Of a stretch of 64,000 bases of DNA, positions 44,768 through 53,862 are shown one piece after another. The notes beneath the pieces were generated by a model. It did not search any database, had not been told where the DNA came from, and saw nothing but the letters and a program-made list of their open reading frames with translations. Where the stretch lies: contig NZ_CP047020.1 of assembly GCF_009796285.1 (NCBI RefSeq), positions 6,386,001 to 6,450,000 on the forward strand, in the 5' to 3' direction. A program made the translations under genes and the position numbers. Position 1 is the stretch's first letter, and every line of letters begins with the position of its first letter. Source of the DNA: Streptomyces broussonetiae. GTDB taxonomy: Bacteria > Actinomycetota > Actinomycetes > Streptomycetales > Streptomycetaceae.

Positions 44768-46417
44768 TCAGCTGACGTTGACCGCCGACCAGGCCGCGGC
44801 CACCGTGTTGTACTCGGTGCTGCCGGAGCCGTACAGGTCCTTGGCCGCGTTCAGGGTGCCCGCGCGGGCGGCCTTGTAGTCCGTCGTCGAGGTGAAGTAC
44901 GTGGTCAGCGCCTTGTACCAGATCTGCAGCGCCTTGTCCCGGCCGATGCCGGTGACCTTGGATCCGTTGGACGTGGGCGAGTTGTAGCTCACGCCGTTGA
45001 CCGTCTTCGCGCCGCTGCCCTCCGACAGGAGGTAGAAGAAGTGGTTCGCGACGCCGGAGGAGTAGTGGACGTCCAGGCCGCCGACCGAGGAGGACCAGCT
45101 GTCGGCCGAGGAGCCGTCCTTGCTGGGCTGGTCCATGTAGCGCAGCGGGGTGCCGTCGCCGTTGATGTTGATCTTCTCGCCGATGAGGTAGTCACCGGGG
45201 TCCTTGGCGTTGTTGGCGTAGAACTCCACGCCGACGCCGCCGAGAATGTCGGAGGTCGCCTCGTTCAGGCCGCCGGACTCGCCGCTGTAGTCGAGGCCCG
45301 CGGTGTTGGCGGTGACGCCGTGGGTCATCTCGTGGCCGGCCACGTCCAGCGAGGTCAGCGGGTCGGCGTTGCCCGAGCCGTCGCCGTACGTCATGCAGAA
45401 GCAGCTGTCGTCCCAGAAGGCGTTGACGTAGCTGCTGCCGTAGTGGACGCGGGAGTAGGCGCCGACGCCGTCGTTCTTGATGCCGCTGCGGCCGAAGACG
45501 TTCTTGTAGTAGTCCCAGGTCTCCTGCGCGCCGTAGGCGGCGTCGGCGGCCGCGGTCTGGTCGGACGAGGAGGTGGAGGCGGTGCCGGTACCGAAGGTAT
45601 TGGTCGAGTTGCTGACCAGGGTGCCCTTGCCGGACGTCTTGCGGGCCAGGTTGTAGGTCTTGTGGCCGCCGCGGGAGGCGTCGGTCAGGTTGTACGACGA
45701 GCCCGACTGGGTCGTGGTCAGGCTGACGGTGCCCGAGTACAGCGTCTTGCCGGTGCCGGTCGCGTTCTCGATGCCCTGGTACTCGAAGAGCTTCTTGCCC
45801 GTCGCGGCGTCGCTGATGACGTGCAGCTGGTTCGGGGTGCCGTCGTCCTGGAGGCCGCCGACGACCGTCTCGTAGGCGAGGACGGGCTTGCCGTTCGCCG
45901 CCCAGATCACCTTGCGCGCGCCGTCCGCCGTGCTCTTGGCGGAGCCGAGGGTCTTGGCGGCGGACACCGCCTGCTGCGCGGCCTTGGCGGGGGTGATCCT
46001 GGGCGTGAGCGAGGCCACCTTGATGGCCGCCGTGGTCGCCCTGGTGACGCCTTCGGTCCTGCCCGACTTGGCGGTGTGCACGACGAGGTCGCCGCCGAGC
46101 ACCGGCAGGCCGGCGTAGGTGCGCTCGTAGCGGGTGTGCACGGTGCCGTCGGCGTCCTTGACGACGTCCTTGACGACCAGCTTCTCCTTGGTGCCGAGGC
46201 CTATCTGCTGCGCGGTGGCGGCGGCGTTGTCCTGCGCCTGCTGGACCAGGGAGGCGCGGGCGGAGGCGGACAGCGCGGCGGGCGCGGCGGGCAGCGTCTT
46301 GGCCGTGGGCTGGGCGGAGGCGGTGGTGGTCACGCCGGTGGAGAGCAGGGCTCCGGCGGCGACAGCGGTGGCGACGGCCAGAGTGGTGCGCTTGTGACGC
46401 GCGTAGCGGGGGCTCAC
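44768..46417 (-). CDS. Secreted M4 (thermolysin-type) metalloprotease
   Basis: A 549-residue preproenzyme. Signal peptide about 1-35 (TTLAVATAVAAGALL, ending ASA-QP), FTP and PepSY-like propeptide (VVKDADGTVHTRYERTYAGLPVLGGDLVVHT), and a catalytic domain with zinc site HEMTHG (His362, Glu363, His366) and GLNEATSD (Glu386). A basic helix after the catalytic core ends the protein; no extra domain. Start GTG 46417 has AAGGAG 6 bases upstream. It is a tandem paralogue of the next gene. Confidence 0.92.
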   Translation of the reverse strand: MSPRYARHKRTTLAVATAVAAGALLSTGVTTTASAQPTAKTLPAAPAALSASARASLVQQAQDNAAATAQQIGLGTKEKLVVKDVVKDADGTVHTRYERTYAGLPVLGGDLVVHTAKSGRTEGVTRATTAAIKVASLTPRITPAKAAQQAVSAAKTLGSAKSTADGARKVIWAANGKPVLAYETVVGGLQDDGTPNQLHVISDAATGKKLFEYQGIENATGTGKTLYSGTVSLTTTQSGSSYNLTDASRGGHKTYNLARKTSGKGTLVSNSTNTFGTGTASTSSSDQTAAADAAYGAQETWDYYKNVFGRSGIKNDGVGAYSRVHYGSSYVNAFWDDSCFCMTYGDGSGNADPLTSLDVAGHEMTHGVTANTAGLDYSGESGGLNEATSDILGGVGVEFYANNAKDPGDYLIGEKININGDGTPLRYMDQPSKDGSSADSWSSSVGGLDVHYSSGVANHFFYLLSEGSGAKTVNGVSYNSPTSNGSKVTGIGRDKALQIWYKALTTYFTSTTDYKAARAGTLNAAKDLYGSGSTEYNTVAAAWSAVNVS

Positions 46418-46538
46418 TCGAAGCTCCTTCAGGTGGGGAGTCCGGGCAGTGTGGGGTTACCGACCCGGCTGTGTGGGGTTGTGAAGTTGCTGTGCTGCTG
46501 CGGCGGGTGGAGAGAGAGTGACATCAAGGGCGCGTACA

Positions 46539-46569
46539 TGTCAGGACCTTGAAGTGATGTTGGCCGGAA
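46539..46569 (-). promoter_or_regulatory. Conserved upstream element of M4 protease 1
   Basis: Read leftward: TTCCGGCCAA-N11-GGTCCTGACA. The same 31-bp layout occurs upstream of the second protease (48907-48937). CTGACA could be a -35, with (T/C)CACTC 17 bp further on in both genes. Confidence 0.5.
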
Positions 46570-46613
46570 CTCGACCACCGGGGAAACATTTCAGGCATGT
46601 GAACCGGGGCCGC

Positions 46614-46634
46614 CCGGGGGCGTCGAACCCCCGG
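46614..46634 (-). terminator. Hairpin after the second M4 protease gene
   Basis: CCGGGGG (46614-46620) and CCCCCGG (46628-46634) pair around CGTCGAA, 34 bp downstream of the leftward stop codon. Confidence 0.5.
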
Positions 46635-46668
46635 ACGGCGCCGTGTTGCCAGGCCTGTGCCATGCGGC

Positions 46669-48729
46669 TTACGGGAAGGTCAGCTTCCAGTCGTTGAGCG
46701 TGCCCGTGTCCTGACTGGCCTGATCCTGCACCTTCAACTTCCAGGTTCCGTTGGCGGTTTCGGTGGCCGCATTGACCGTGTAGGTCGCCTTCACGTTGTG
46801 CGCCGAGTCGGAGGAGCTGAAGTTCTTCAGCCGGTAGGCCTTGCCGGACGGGCCGATGAGGTCGATCACCAGGTCGCCGCGCCAGGTGTGCGTGATGTCG
46901 ACGCTCACCTGGAGGTTGCCCGGCGCGTTCCCGCTCCGGTCCGAGACGGTGATGGCCGAGGTGATCGCGGGCCCGTTGTCCGGGATCGCCATCTGCGTGT
47001 TGTTGTCGTACGTCGAGCCGGTGCCGCCACCGCCACCGCCGCCGGAGCGCGAACCGACGTTGACGGCCGCCCAGGCGTCCTGCACCGCCGCGTACTCGGC
47101 GCTGGAGGTGCCGTACAGCTCGCCGGCCGCCGCGAGGGTGCCGGTGCGGGCGTCGGCGTAGTTCGTGGTGGACGTGAACTTGGTGGTCAGCGCCTTGTAC
47201 CAGATCTGCAGCGCCTTGTCCCGGCCGATGCCGGTGACCGGAAGACCGTCCGAGGTCGGCGAGTTGTAGCTGACGCCGTTGATGACCTTGGCGCCGCTGC
47301 CCTCGCTCAGCAGGTAGAAGAAGTGGTTGGCGATGCCCGAGGAGTAGTGCACGTCGAGGCCGCCGACGCCCGAGTACCACGAGTCGGCGGAGGAGCCGTC
47401 CTTGCTGGGTTTGTCCATGTAGCGCAGCGGGGTGCCGTCGCCGTTGATGTTGATCTTCTCGCCGATGAGGTAGTCACCGGGGTCGGAGCTGTTGTTGGCG
47501 TAGAACTCCACGCCGGTGCCCATGATGTCGCTGGTGGCCTCGTTCAGGCCGCCGGACTCGTCGCTGTAGTCGAGGCCCGCGGTGTTGGAGGTGACGCCGT
47601 GGCTCATCTCGTGCCCGGCCACGTCGAGGGCGGTCAGCGGGTCGTTGTTGCCCGAGCCGTCGCCGTAGGTCATGCAGAAGCAGCTGTCGTCCCAGAACGC
47701 GTTCACGTACGCGTTGCCGTAGTGGACGCGCGAGTAGGCGCCGACACCGTCGTTCCTGATGCCGCTGCGGCCGAAGGTGTTCTTGTAGAAGTCCCAGGTC
47801 TCCTGTGCGCCGTAGTGGGCGTCCGCGCCCGCGGTGGCGGCGTTCGACGTGGTGCCGTTGCCCCAGGTGTCGTTGTTCTGCGAGAAGAGGGTGCCGGTGC
47901 CCGAGGAGCCGTGGTTGAGGTTGTACGTCTTGTGGCCGCCGCGCGCCCCGTCGGTCAGCGTGTACGTCGAACCCGACTGGGTCGTGGTCAGGTTCACCTG
48001 CCCGCTGTACTGGGTGTTGCCGATACCGGTCTCGATGCCCTGGTACTCGTAGAGCTTCTTGCCGGTGGTGGCGTCGGTGATGACGTGCAGCTGGTTCGGG
48101 GTGCCGTCGTCCTGGAAGCCGCCCACGACCGTCTCGTAGGCGAGGACGGGCCTGCCGCTCGCCGCCCAGATGACCTTGCGCACGGAGTCGGCCGCCGACC
48201 GGTTGCCGCCGCGCGCCTTCGCCTGCTGCACGGCCTGCTTCTCGGCCGCCGCCTTCGACACGGCCGGGGTGAGCCCGGCCACCTTCACGGTGGCGCGGGT
48301 CGCCTTGATGACGCCCGTCGTCCTGCCCGACCTGGCGGTGTCCACGACGAGGTCGCCGCCGAGCACCGGCAGGCCGGCGTAGGTGCGCTCGTAGCGGGTG
48401 TGCACGGTGCCGTCGGCGTCCTTGACGACGTCCTTGACGACCAGCTTCTCCTGGGCGCCGAGGCCGAGTGAGCGGGCCGTGGCGGCCGTCGCGGTGTCGG
48501 CGTGGCGGATCAGCTCGGCGCGCTGCGAGGGCGTGAGCCCGACCGCCGCATGGGCCGGATTCATCCTGCCGGGCTGCGGCTTCGCGGGTGCGGCGCCGGC
48601 CACGCCCGACTGGGCGGCGACGGCGATCAGCGCGGCGACACCGGCGAGGGCGACGGCTGCGGTACGGCGGTGCGCGGTGTGGGGCTGCGGGGTGTGGGAG
48701 GTGCGTCCGCGAGAGGTATTGCGTCTCAA
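46669..48729 (-). CDS. Secreted M4 metalloprotease with C-terminal P-domain
   Basis: A 686-residue preproenzyme. A long Arg/His-rich signal peptide (about 1-48), FTP/PepSY-like propeptide, M4 catalytic domain with HEMSHG and GLNEATSD, then a Gly-rich linker (SRSGGGGGGGG) and a proprotein-convertase P-domain of about 115 residues (NNTQMAIPDNGPAITSAI; HTWRGDLVIDLIGPSG; NGTWKLKVQDQASQDTG). TTG 48729 chosen because GGAG lies 6 bases upstream; GTG 48732 is possible. Paralogue of the preceding protease with long near-identical stretches. Confidence 0.9.
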   Translation of the reverse strand: MRRNTSRGRTSHTPQPHTAHRRTAAVALAGVAALIAVAAQSGVAGAAPAKPQPGRMNPAHAAVGLTPSQRAELIRHADTATAATARSLGLGAQEKLVVKDVVKDADGTVHTRYERTYAGLPVLGGDLVVDTARSGRTTGVIKATRATVKVAGLTPAVSKAAAEKQAVQQAKARGGNRSAADSVRKVIWAASGRPVLAYETVVGGFQDDGTPNQLHVITDATTGKKLYEYQGIETGIGNTQYSGQVNLTTTQSGSTYTLTDGARGGHKTYNLNHGSSGTGTLFSQNNDTWGNGTTSNAATAGADAHYGAQETWDFYKNTFGRSGIRNDGVGAYSRVHYGNAYVNAFWDDSCFCMTYGDGSGNNDPLTALDVAGHEMSHGVTSNTAGLDYSDESGGLNEATSDIMGTGVEFYANNSSDPGDYLIGEKININGDGTPLRYMDKPSKDGSSADSWYSGVGGLDVHYSSGIANHFFYLLSEGSGAKVINGVSYNSPTSDGLPVTGIGRDKALQIWYKALTTKFTSTTNYADARTGTLAAAGELYGTSSAEYAAVQDAWAAVNVGSRSGGGGGGGTGSTYDNNTQMAIPDNGPAITSAITVSDRSGNAPGNLQVSVDITHTWRGDLVIDLIGPSGKAYRLKNFSSSDSAHNVKATYTVNAATETANGTWKLKVQDQASQDTGTLNDWKLTFP

Positions 48730-49078
48730 CACTGACTCCTTCTGCGTGGCCGCTTCTCGCGCGGCCAGGGGGAGCCGGACGGTGGGTTGGGGCGTCCGGG
48801 CAGAACAGGAAGTGCGCGGAACCACGTGCGAGCCGACTCGCGTGCGCGAGCAGTTGTGGGGTTGCTGTGAGTCGGCTTGGGAAGAGTGGCAGGGGACCGG
48901 CGTGCCTGTCAGGACCGCGTCACAAACTTGGCCGGAAAACGGTCGTTGACCGGATGTTCATGTTCGGTATGCGGACCGTTGGCTGAGGGCGGCGAGGCGT
49001 TGCTCCCAGGGGGCGTCGGGCTCCGGGCAGGGTGAGCCCGCGGGCGGGGCAGGGGCGGAAGGCGCGCGCGGACAAGGG
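48730..49078. other. 349-bp region upstream of M4 protease 2
   Basis: No gene is supported. It contains the conserved protease upstream element (48907-48937) and several short GC-rich dyads such as CTCGCGTGCGCGAG near 48838-48851. The right end leads into the frameshifted membrane-protein gene. Confidence 0.45.
48907..48937 (-). promoter_or_regulatory. Conserved upstream element of M4 protease 2
   Basis: Read leftward: TTCCGGCCAA-N11-GGTCCTGACA, identical outer blocks and spacing to 46539-46569, 178 bp before the start codon. Flanking sequence is much less similar, so the blocks appear conserved by selection. Confidence 0.5.
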
Positions 49079-49550
49079 GTGTTGCGGCGCGGGCTGTGGA
49101 TCGGTCTGGTGGTGGCGGGCGAACCCCGCGCTGCCCTGGGCCGTCCTCCCGCTGCCGGTCGGCGCGGTCATGCTGGTCGAGGGAGCCGACGGCGCAGATG
49201 TCCGGAGCACGCTGTGGTTCTTCGCGTTCCCCGTCGGCGGCAGTGCGCTCGTCGGTGTGCTGACCGGACCGGTCCTCGCGGGCGGGCTGTCCCTCGCGGC
49301 CCGCGCGTCCACCGGGACCCGCGGACTGGCGGTTGAAGGGGCGCTGCTGGTCGCGTTGCTCCACCCCGTCGAGATCCTGGTCGTCGCGGTGGCCACGGGC
49401 GCGGGTCCTGTGGAGTTCCCGGTGACCGTTGTGCTGTGGCCGGTGATGGCCGTGGTGGCGGGTGTGCACAGCGCCGATGCCGTGGGCCGGTCCCGAGGGC
49501 GTCGCCGGCTGTGGGCCCCGGCGCCCGCCGTGCGGCTGCGGCGCCGCTGA
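49079..49550 (+). pseudogene. Small membrane protein, apparent +1 frameshift
   Basis: From GTG 49079 the frame encodes MLRRGLWIGLVVAG, a good membrane-protein start, then degenerates. The next frame encodes NPALPWAVLPLPVGAVMLV and a hydrophobic protein to 49550 with about four helices. Dropping one G at 49121 joins them into an intact 156-residue protein. The alternative single frame from GTG 49032 has an implausible Cys/Trp-rich N-terminus. Either a real frameshift or a sequencing error. Family unknown. Confidence 0.55.
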
Positions 49551-49586
49551 GGGGTGCGCCGGGCGCCCGGGCGGTGCCGGACCGGC

Positions 49587-51353
49587 TCAGTGCTCCGCGG
49601 CGTCCCCGTGCCACGTCCGCCACAGCGCCGCGTACGCCCCGTTCGCCGTCACCAGCTCCTCGTGCGTGCCCAGTTCCGTCAGGCGGCCGTCCTCCATGAC
49701 CGCCACCCGGTCGGCGTCGTGGGCGGTGTGCAGCCGGTGGGCGATGGCGATCACCGTACGGCCCTCGAGGACGGCGGCGAGGGCGCGTTCGGTGTGGCGG
49801 GCCGTGGCGGGGTCCAGCAGGGCCGTCGCCTCGTCGAGGACGAGAGTGTGCGGGTCGGCCAACACCACGCGGGCCAGAGCCAGTTGCTGGGCCCGGGAGC
49901 CGTCGGTGGCCGTACCGTCCGGGCCCAGCCGGGTGTCCAGGCCGTCCGGCAGCTCGCGGACCCAGTCGTCGGCGCCCACGGCCGCGAGCGCCGTCCACAC
50001 GTCGTCGTCGGTGGCCTGCGGCTCGGCGATCAGGAGGTTGTCGCGGACCGTGCCGAGGAAGACGTGGTGCTCCTGCGTGACCAGCACCACCTGACGGCGC
50101 AGCAGCTCCGGCGCCAGCTCGGCGACCGGCACCCCGCCCACCGTCACCGTGCCCGCCCCGGGCCGGTCGATGCCCGCGAGCAGCCGGCTGAGCGTCGTCT
50201 TGCCGGCGCCGGAGGGTCCCACCACCGCAAGCCGCTCCCCGGGCCGTACCGTCAGATCCACCCCGCGCAGCACCTCGCCGCCGCGCTCGTAGGCGTAGTG
50301 CACATCGCGCACGTCGATCCGGTCGTCCGCCGGGAGCGGGGAGCCGGCCGCCCCGCCGTCTGCGCGAGGCGCCTGTGCCAAGCCCTCCACTCGGGCGAAC
50401 GAGGCTCCGCTGGACTGCAGTTGTTCCACCCGCATCAGGATCTGGTCCAGCGGCTCGGTCAACTGCCGCAGATACAGCGCCGCGGCCACCACCGCGCCCA
50501 CGCCGACCGCACCCCGCTCGTGCAGCCACCCGCCGAGCAGCAGCACGCCCGCCACCGGCACGGTGTACGTCACCTCGACCGCCGGGAAGAACACCGTCCG
50601 CAGGAACAGCGTGTAGAAGCGGGTACGGCGAGAGGCCTCCAGCGCGTCCCGGCTCGCCGTGGTCCGCCGCTGCCGCAGCCGGAACGCCTCCACGGTCCGG
50701 GCTCCGGCCGCCGTCGAGGCGACGATCTCCGCGATCTGCGACGTGGCCGCGCCCTCGGCGAGATAGCCGTCCCGGGCCCGCCGCAGGTACCAGCGCAGCG
50801 CCAGCCAGATCGGGGCGAGACCGAGTACCCCGAACGCCCCGAGCAGCGGGTCCAGCGCGAACACCGCGACCAGCACGAACACCAGCTGCACGGAGTTGAC
50901 CAGCAGCTCCGGGCCGACGTCCCGCAGTGTCGTACCGACGGTCGCCACGTCCGCCGTGCCCCGTGCGGTCAGGTCGCCGGTGCCTGCCCGCTCCACCACG
51001 GACGCGGGCAGCGCCAGCACCCGCTCGACGTACTCCTCGCGCACCCGGGCCAGCGTCCGCTCCCCGAACCGGTAGCCCACGTAGCGCGCCCAGCGGGCCA
51101 GCAGCAGCTGCGCCAGCGAGCACACCAGGATCCACAGCGCCAGCCGGTCCACCGCGCCGACCCCGTGCCCGGCCCGCACCTCGTCGACGATGCGCCCGAC
51201 CAGCCAGGGCCCGGCCAGTCCGGCCCCCGCCGCCAGCGCGTTCAGCAGCAGCGCGGCACCGAACGCCCGCCCGTCCGCCCGCACCAGCCGCACCGCGGCC
51301 CGCCGCACCTGCCCCCGGTCCGCGACCGGCAGCAACCCTTCACCCGCCGTCAC
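49587..51353 (-). CDS. ABC exporter half-transporter, canonical Walker motifs, degenerate signature
   Basis: A 588-residue type IV ABC exporter: six-helix membrane domain (about 25-325) and ATPase domain with Walker A GPSGAGKTTLS, Q-loop VTQEHHVFLG, Walker B TLVLDEATALLD and H-loop AHRLH. The signature LSGGQ is replaced by DGSRAQQ. It overlaps its partner gene by 4 bp, and together they form a heterodimer with one good ATP site. The substrate is unknown. Confidence 0.88.
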   Translation of the reverse strand: MTAGEGLLPVADRGQVRRAAVRLVRADGRAFGAALLLNALAAGAGLAGPWLVGRIVDEVRAGHGVGAVDRLALWILVCSLAQLLLARWARYVGYRFGERTLARVREEYVERVLALPASVVERAGTGDLTARGTADVATVGTTLRDVGPELLVNSVQLVFVLVAVFALDPLLGAFGVLGLAPIWLALRWYLRRARDGYLAEGAATSQIAEIVASTAAGARTVEAFRLRQRRTTASRDALEASRRTRFYTLFLRTVFFPAVEVTYTVPVAGVLLLGGWLHERGAVGVGAVVAAALYLRQLTEPLDQILMRVEQLQSSGASFARVEGLAQAPRADGGAAGSPLPADDRIDVRDVHYAYERGGEVLRGVDLTVRPGERLAVVGPSGAGKTTLSRLLAGIDRPGAGTVTVGGVPVAELAPELLRRQVVLVTQEHHVFLGTVRDNLLIAEPQATDDDVWTALAAVGADDWVRELPDGLDTRLGPDGTATDGSRAQQLALARVVLADPHTLVLDEATALLDPATARHTERALAAVLEGRTVIAIAHRLHTAHDADRVAVMEDGRLTELGTHEELVTANGAYAALWRTWHGDAAEH

Positions 51354-53086
51354 CGTACGACCCCCTCGGCGTCCTCCCGCGCGTCCCGCGGCTCCTCCAC
51401 GTCCCGGGCGACCAGGGCCCGGTATCCCGGCTCCTCGGCCAGCAGCCGCCGGTGCGGGCCGTGTGCCGCCACCTTGCCGCCCACCAGGAACACGACCGTG
51501 TCCGCGCGGTCCAGCACCAGCGGTGAGGTGGAGGTCACCACCGTCGTACGGCCCTCACGCGCCACCCGCAGCCGCTCGGCGACCGTCGCCTCCGTGTGCG
51601 CGTCCAGTGCCGAGGTCGGCTCCACGGCGAGCAGCACCTCCGGGTCGGCGAGCAACGCCCGTACCAGCCGCACCCGTTGCCGCTGACCGCCGGACAGGCT
51701 GCGCCCCTGCCCGGCGACGGCCGAGTCCGCCCCGTCCGGCAGCCCGCGGACGACGTCCTCGGCCGCCGCGGCGTACAGCGCCCGCCGCAGTGCCTCCTGC
51801 GCGACCGCGCCCTCGGCGGCCACCACCTCCCTGAGCGGACCCGCGAACAGATCGGCCTCGTTGTCCGCGACCAGCACGCGGGCGCGTACGTCCACCAGCG
51901 GGATCGCGTCGAGCCGGACCCCGCCCCAGGTCGCGTCGGTCGGCCCGAAGCGGCCGAGCCGGTCGACCACCGCGACGGCCTCGGCGGGCCGGGCGGTGGC
52001 CAGCGCGGTCAGCCGGCCCGGCGCGACGCGCACCCCGGACGCCGGGTCGTACAGCTCGGCCGGTCCCGGTGGCGCGGGCAGCGTGCCCTCGTCCGGATCC
52101 GGCTCCAGCCGCAGCAGCCGTACGACCCGGCGCGCGGCCACCACGCCACGGTTCAGCCCGTAGGCCATCTCCACCATGAAGGCCACCGGCCCGATCAGCA
52201 CCGCGACATAGCCGTACACCGACACCAACTGACCGATGCTGATGGCCCCTTGGGCCGTGAGCCGGGCGGCCAGCCAGGTGACGACGGCCAGGAACAGGGT
52301 GGGAGCCCCGACACCGAGCGCCTGCACCCAGCTGGTCACCGCGCCGACCCGGTACCCCTGCGTCCGCAGCGCCTGCGAGTCCGTGCGGAAGGCATCGGCG
52401 AACAGCGACTTGCCGCCCAGCCCGTTGAGGACGCGCAGCCCTCCGGCCAGGTCCCCGATGCGCGCGGTCAGCACCCCCTGCCGCTCCCGGTACTCGCTCT
52501 CCGCGCCCTGCAGCCGCAGTGTGAGCGGTCCGGTGACCAGCGCCAGCAGCGGCAGCCCGAGCAGCACGACGGCGGCCAGCGGCGCCGAGACGGCGAGCAG
52601 CAGCCCGGCCACCACCGCGTACACCACGATCGAGCCGACACCCGGCCCGACCACGGTCAGCGCCTGCGCGAGCGTCTGCACGTCGCCGACCCCGATGGTC
52701 ACGACCTCCCCGGCCCCCGACCGGCGCCGCAGCGCGGCCCCGAGCCGCACCACATGTCCCACGACCGCCTTCACCGTGCGGAAGTTGGCGTCCATCCGCA
52801 CCCGGGTCATGGTGCGATGCCGCATGATGCTCAGCCAGGCGTTGACCGCCCCCACCACGAACATCACCCCGGTCCACGCGGCCAGCACCCCCAGCCGCCC
52901 CGGTACCAGCCCGTCGTCCACGGCCCGCGCCATCATGTACGGCTGAGCGGCCAGCAGCACCATCCACACACTGGCCAGCGCGGCCCCGCCCACCGACCGC
53001 CAGGGCTGCCGCCACACCAGCCACCACAGGTACCACCACCCGCCCCGCGTATCGGGCACACCCGGATCCTCGTAGGCGTCGATCAT
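51350..53086 (-). CDS. ABC exporter half-transporter, degenerate Walker A and B, intact signature
   Basis: A 578-residue ABC exporter subunit with six helices (about 20-300). The ATPase domain has lost Walker A (LTALATARPAEAVAVV where GxxGxGK(S/T) is expected) and the Walker B Asp (VLLAVEPTSALD), and lacks the usual H-loop His (VTSTSPLVL). The signature RSLSGGQRQRV is intact. Start ATG 53086 has GGGGG 4 bases upstream. It is first of the two-gene operon. It cannot hydrolyse ATP alone but supplies its signature to the partner's site. Confidence 0.88.
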   Translation of the reverse strand: MIDAYEDPGVPDTRGGWWYLWWLVWRQPWRSVGGAALASVWMVLLAAQPYMMARAVDDGLVPGRLGVLAAWTGVMFVVGAVNAWLSIMRHRTMTRVRMDANFRTVKAVVGHVVRLGAALRRRSGAGEVVTIGVGDVQTLAQALTVVGPGVGSIVVYAVVAGLLLAVSAPLAAVVLLGLPLLALVTGPLTLRLQGAESEYRERQGVLTARIGDLAGGLRVLNGLGGKSLFADAFRTDSQALRTQGYRVGAVTSWVQALGVGAPTLFLAVVTWLAARLTAQGAISIGQLVSVYGYVAVLIGPVAFMVEMAYGLNRGVVAARRVVRLLRLEPDPDEGTLPAPPGPAELYDPASGVRVAPGRLTALATARPAEAVAVVDRLGRFGPTDATWGGVRLDAIPLVDVRARVLVADNEADLFAGPLREVVAAEGAVAQEALRRALYAAAAEDVVRGLPDGADSAVAGQGRSLSGGQRQRVRLVRALLADPEVLLAVEPTSALDAHTEATVAERLRVAREGRTTVVTSTSPLVLDRADTVVFLVGGKVAAHGPHRRLLAEEPGYRALVARDVEEPRDAREDAEGVVR

Positions 53087-53167
53087 GCATCCCCCGCTCG
53101 GCTCGCCCCCGCTGGGAAACGTCGAACCTATCGGTGCCCGGGAGACACGCTCCATCGAATAACGGAC

Positions 53168-53215
53168 GGGCGGGCAAGGGGCGGGCCAGTGCCGGGCGGG
53201 CGGGCGCCGGGCGGG
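53168..53215 (+). repeat. G-tract cluster (possible G-quadruplex)
   Basis: Nine runs of three or more G in 48 bp, including GGGCGGGCGGGCGCCGGG at 53194-53211. It lies between the NarL-type regulator stop and the ABC exporter start, about 80 bp upstream of the latter. Confidence 0.4.
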
Positions 53216-53217
53216 CC

Positions 53218-53862
53218 TCAGCCCAGGATCCCCCGGTCGTACCCCGCCGCCACCGCCGCCGCCCGGTCGTTGACGCCGAGCTTGGCGTACAGGTGGGTGA
53301 GGTGGGTCTTGACCGTCGCCTCGCTGATGAACAGTTCGCGGGCGATCTCGCGGTTCGAGGTGCCCCTGGCGACCAGAAGCAGCACCTCGCGCTCGCGCGC
53401 GGACAGGGCTTCGGCGCCGGGCCGGCGGGGGGTGCGGACCGCGTGCACCAGGCGGGAGGCGACGGCCGGGGAGAGGACCGTACGGCCCTCGGCGGCGGCG
53501 CGGACGGCGGTGAACAGCTCGTCGCGCGGGGCGTCCTTGAGGAGGTAGCCGGTCGCGCCCGCCTCGATCGCGGGCAGGGTGTCGGAGTCGGTGTCGTACG
53601 TGGTGAGGACCAGGACCTTGGCACGGGCGCCGCGCCGGGTCAGCTCGCGGATCGCCTCGACGCCGGCGCCGCCGGGCATCCGCAGGTCCATCAGGATCAC
53701 GTCCGGGTCCAGGGCGGCCGCCCGGTCGACCGCCTCCACGCCGTTCGAGGCCTCGCCGAGCACGGTGAAGCCGGGGGCGGAGTCGAACATGCCGCGCAGG
53801 CCGTCGCGGACGACCGGGTGGTCGTCGACGATCAGCAGGGAGACGGTGGGTTCAGCGGTCAT
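53218..53862 (-). CDS. NarL-family response regulator
   Basis: A 214-residue regulator. The receiver has VDDHPVVRDGL, the phosphoacceptor in VILMDLRMPGG, and GYLLKDAP with the conserved Lys. The C-terminal LuxR HTH is LSAREREVLLLVARGTSNREI, then VKTHLTHLYAKLGV. Its start overlaps the kinase stop by 11 bp. The adjacent ABC-2 exporter is the likely target, as in many Streptomyces drug-resistance sets. Confidence 0.92.
   Translation of the reverse strand: MTAEPTVSLLIVDDHPVVRDGLRGMFDSAPGFTVLGEASNGVEAVDRAAALDPDVILMDLRMPGGAGVEAIRELTRRGARAKVLVLTTYDTDSDTLPAIEAGATGYLLKDAPRDELFTAVRAAAEGRTVLSPAVASRLVHAVRTPRRPGAEALSAREREVLLLVARGTSNREIARELFISEATVKTHLTHLYAKLGVNDRAAAVAAGYDRGILG

Noticed and set aside
49559..49570. 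CCGGGCGCCCGG palindrome between the frameshifted gene and the ABC operon
   Set aside because: Short GC-only palindromes are common by chance at this base composition, and there is no other supporting signal.
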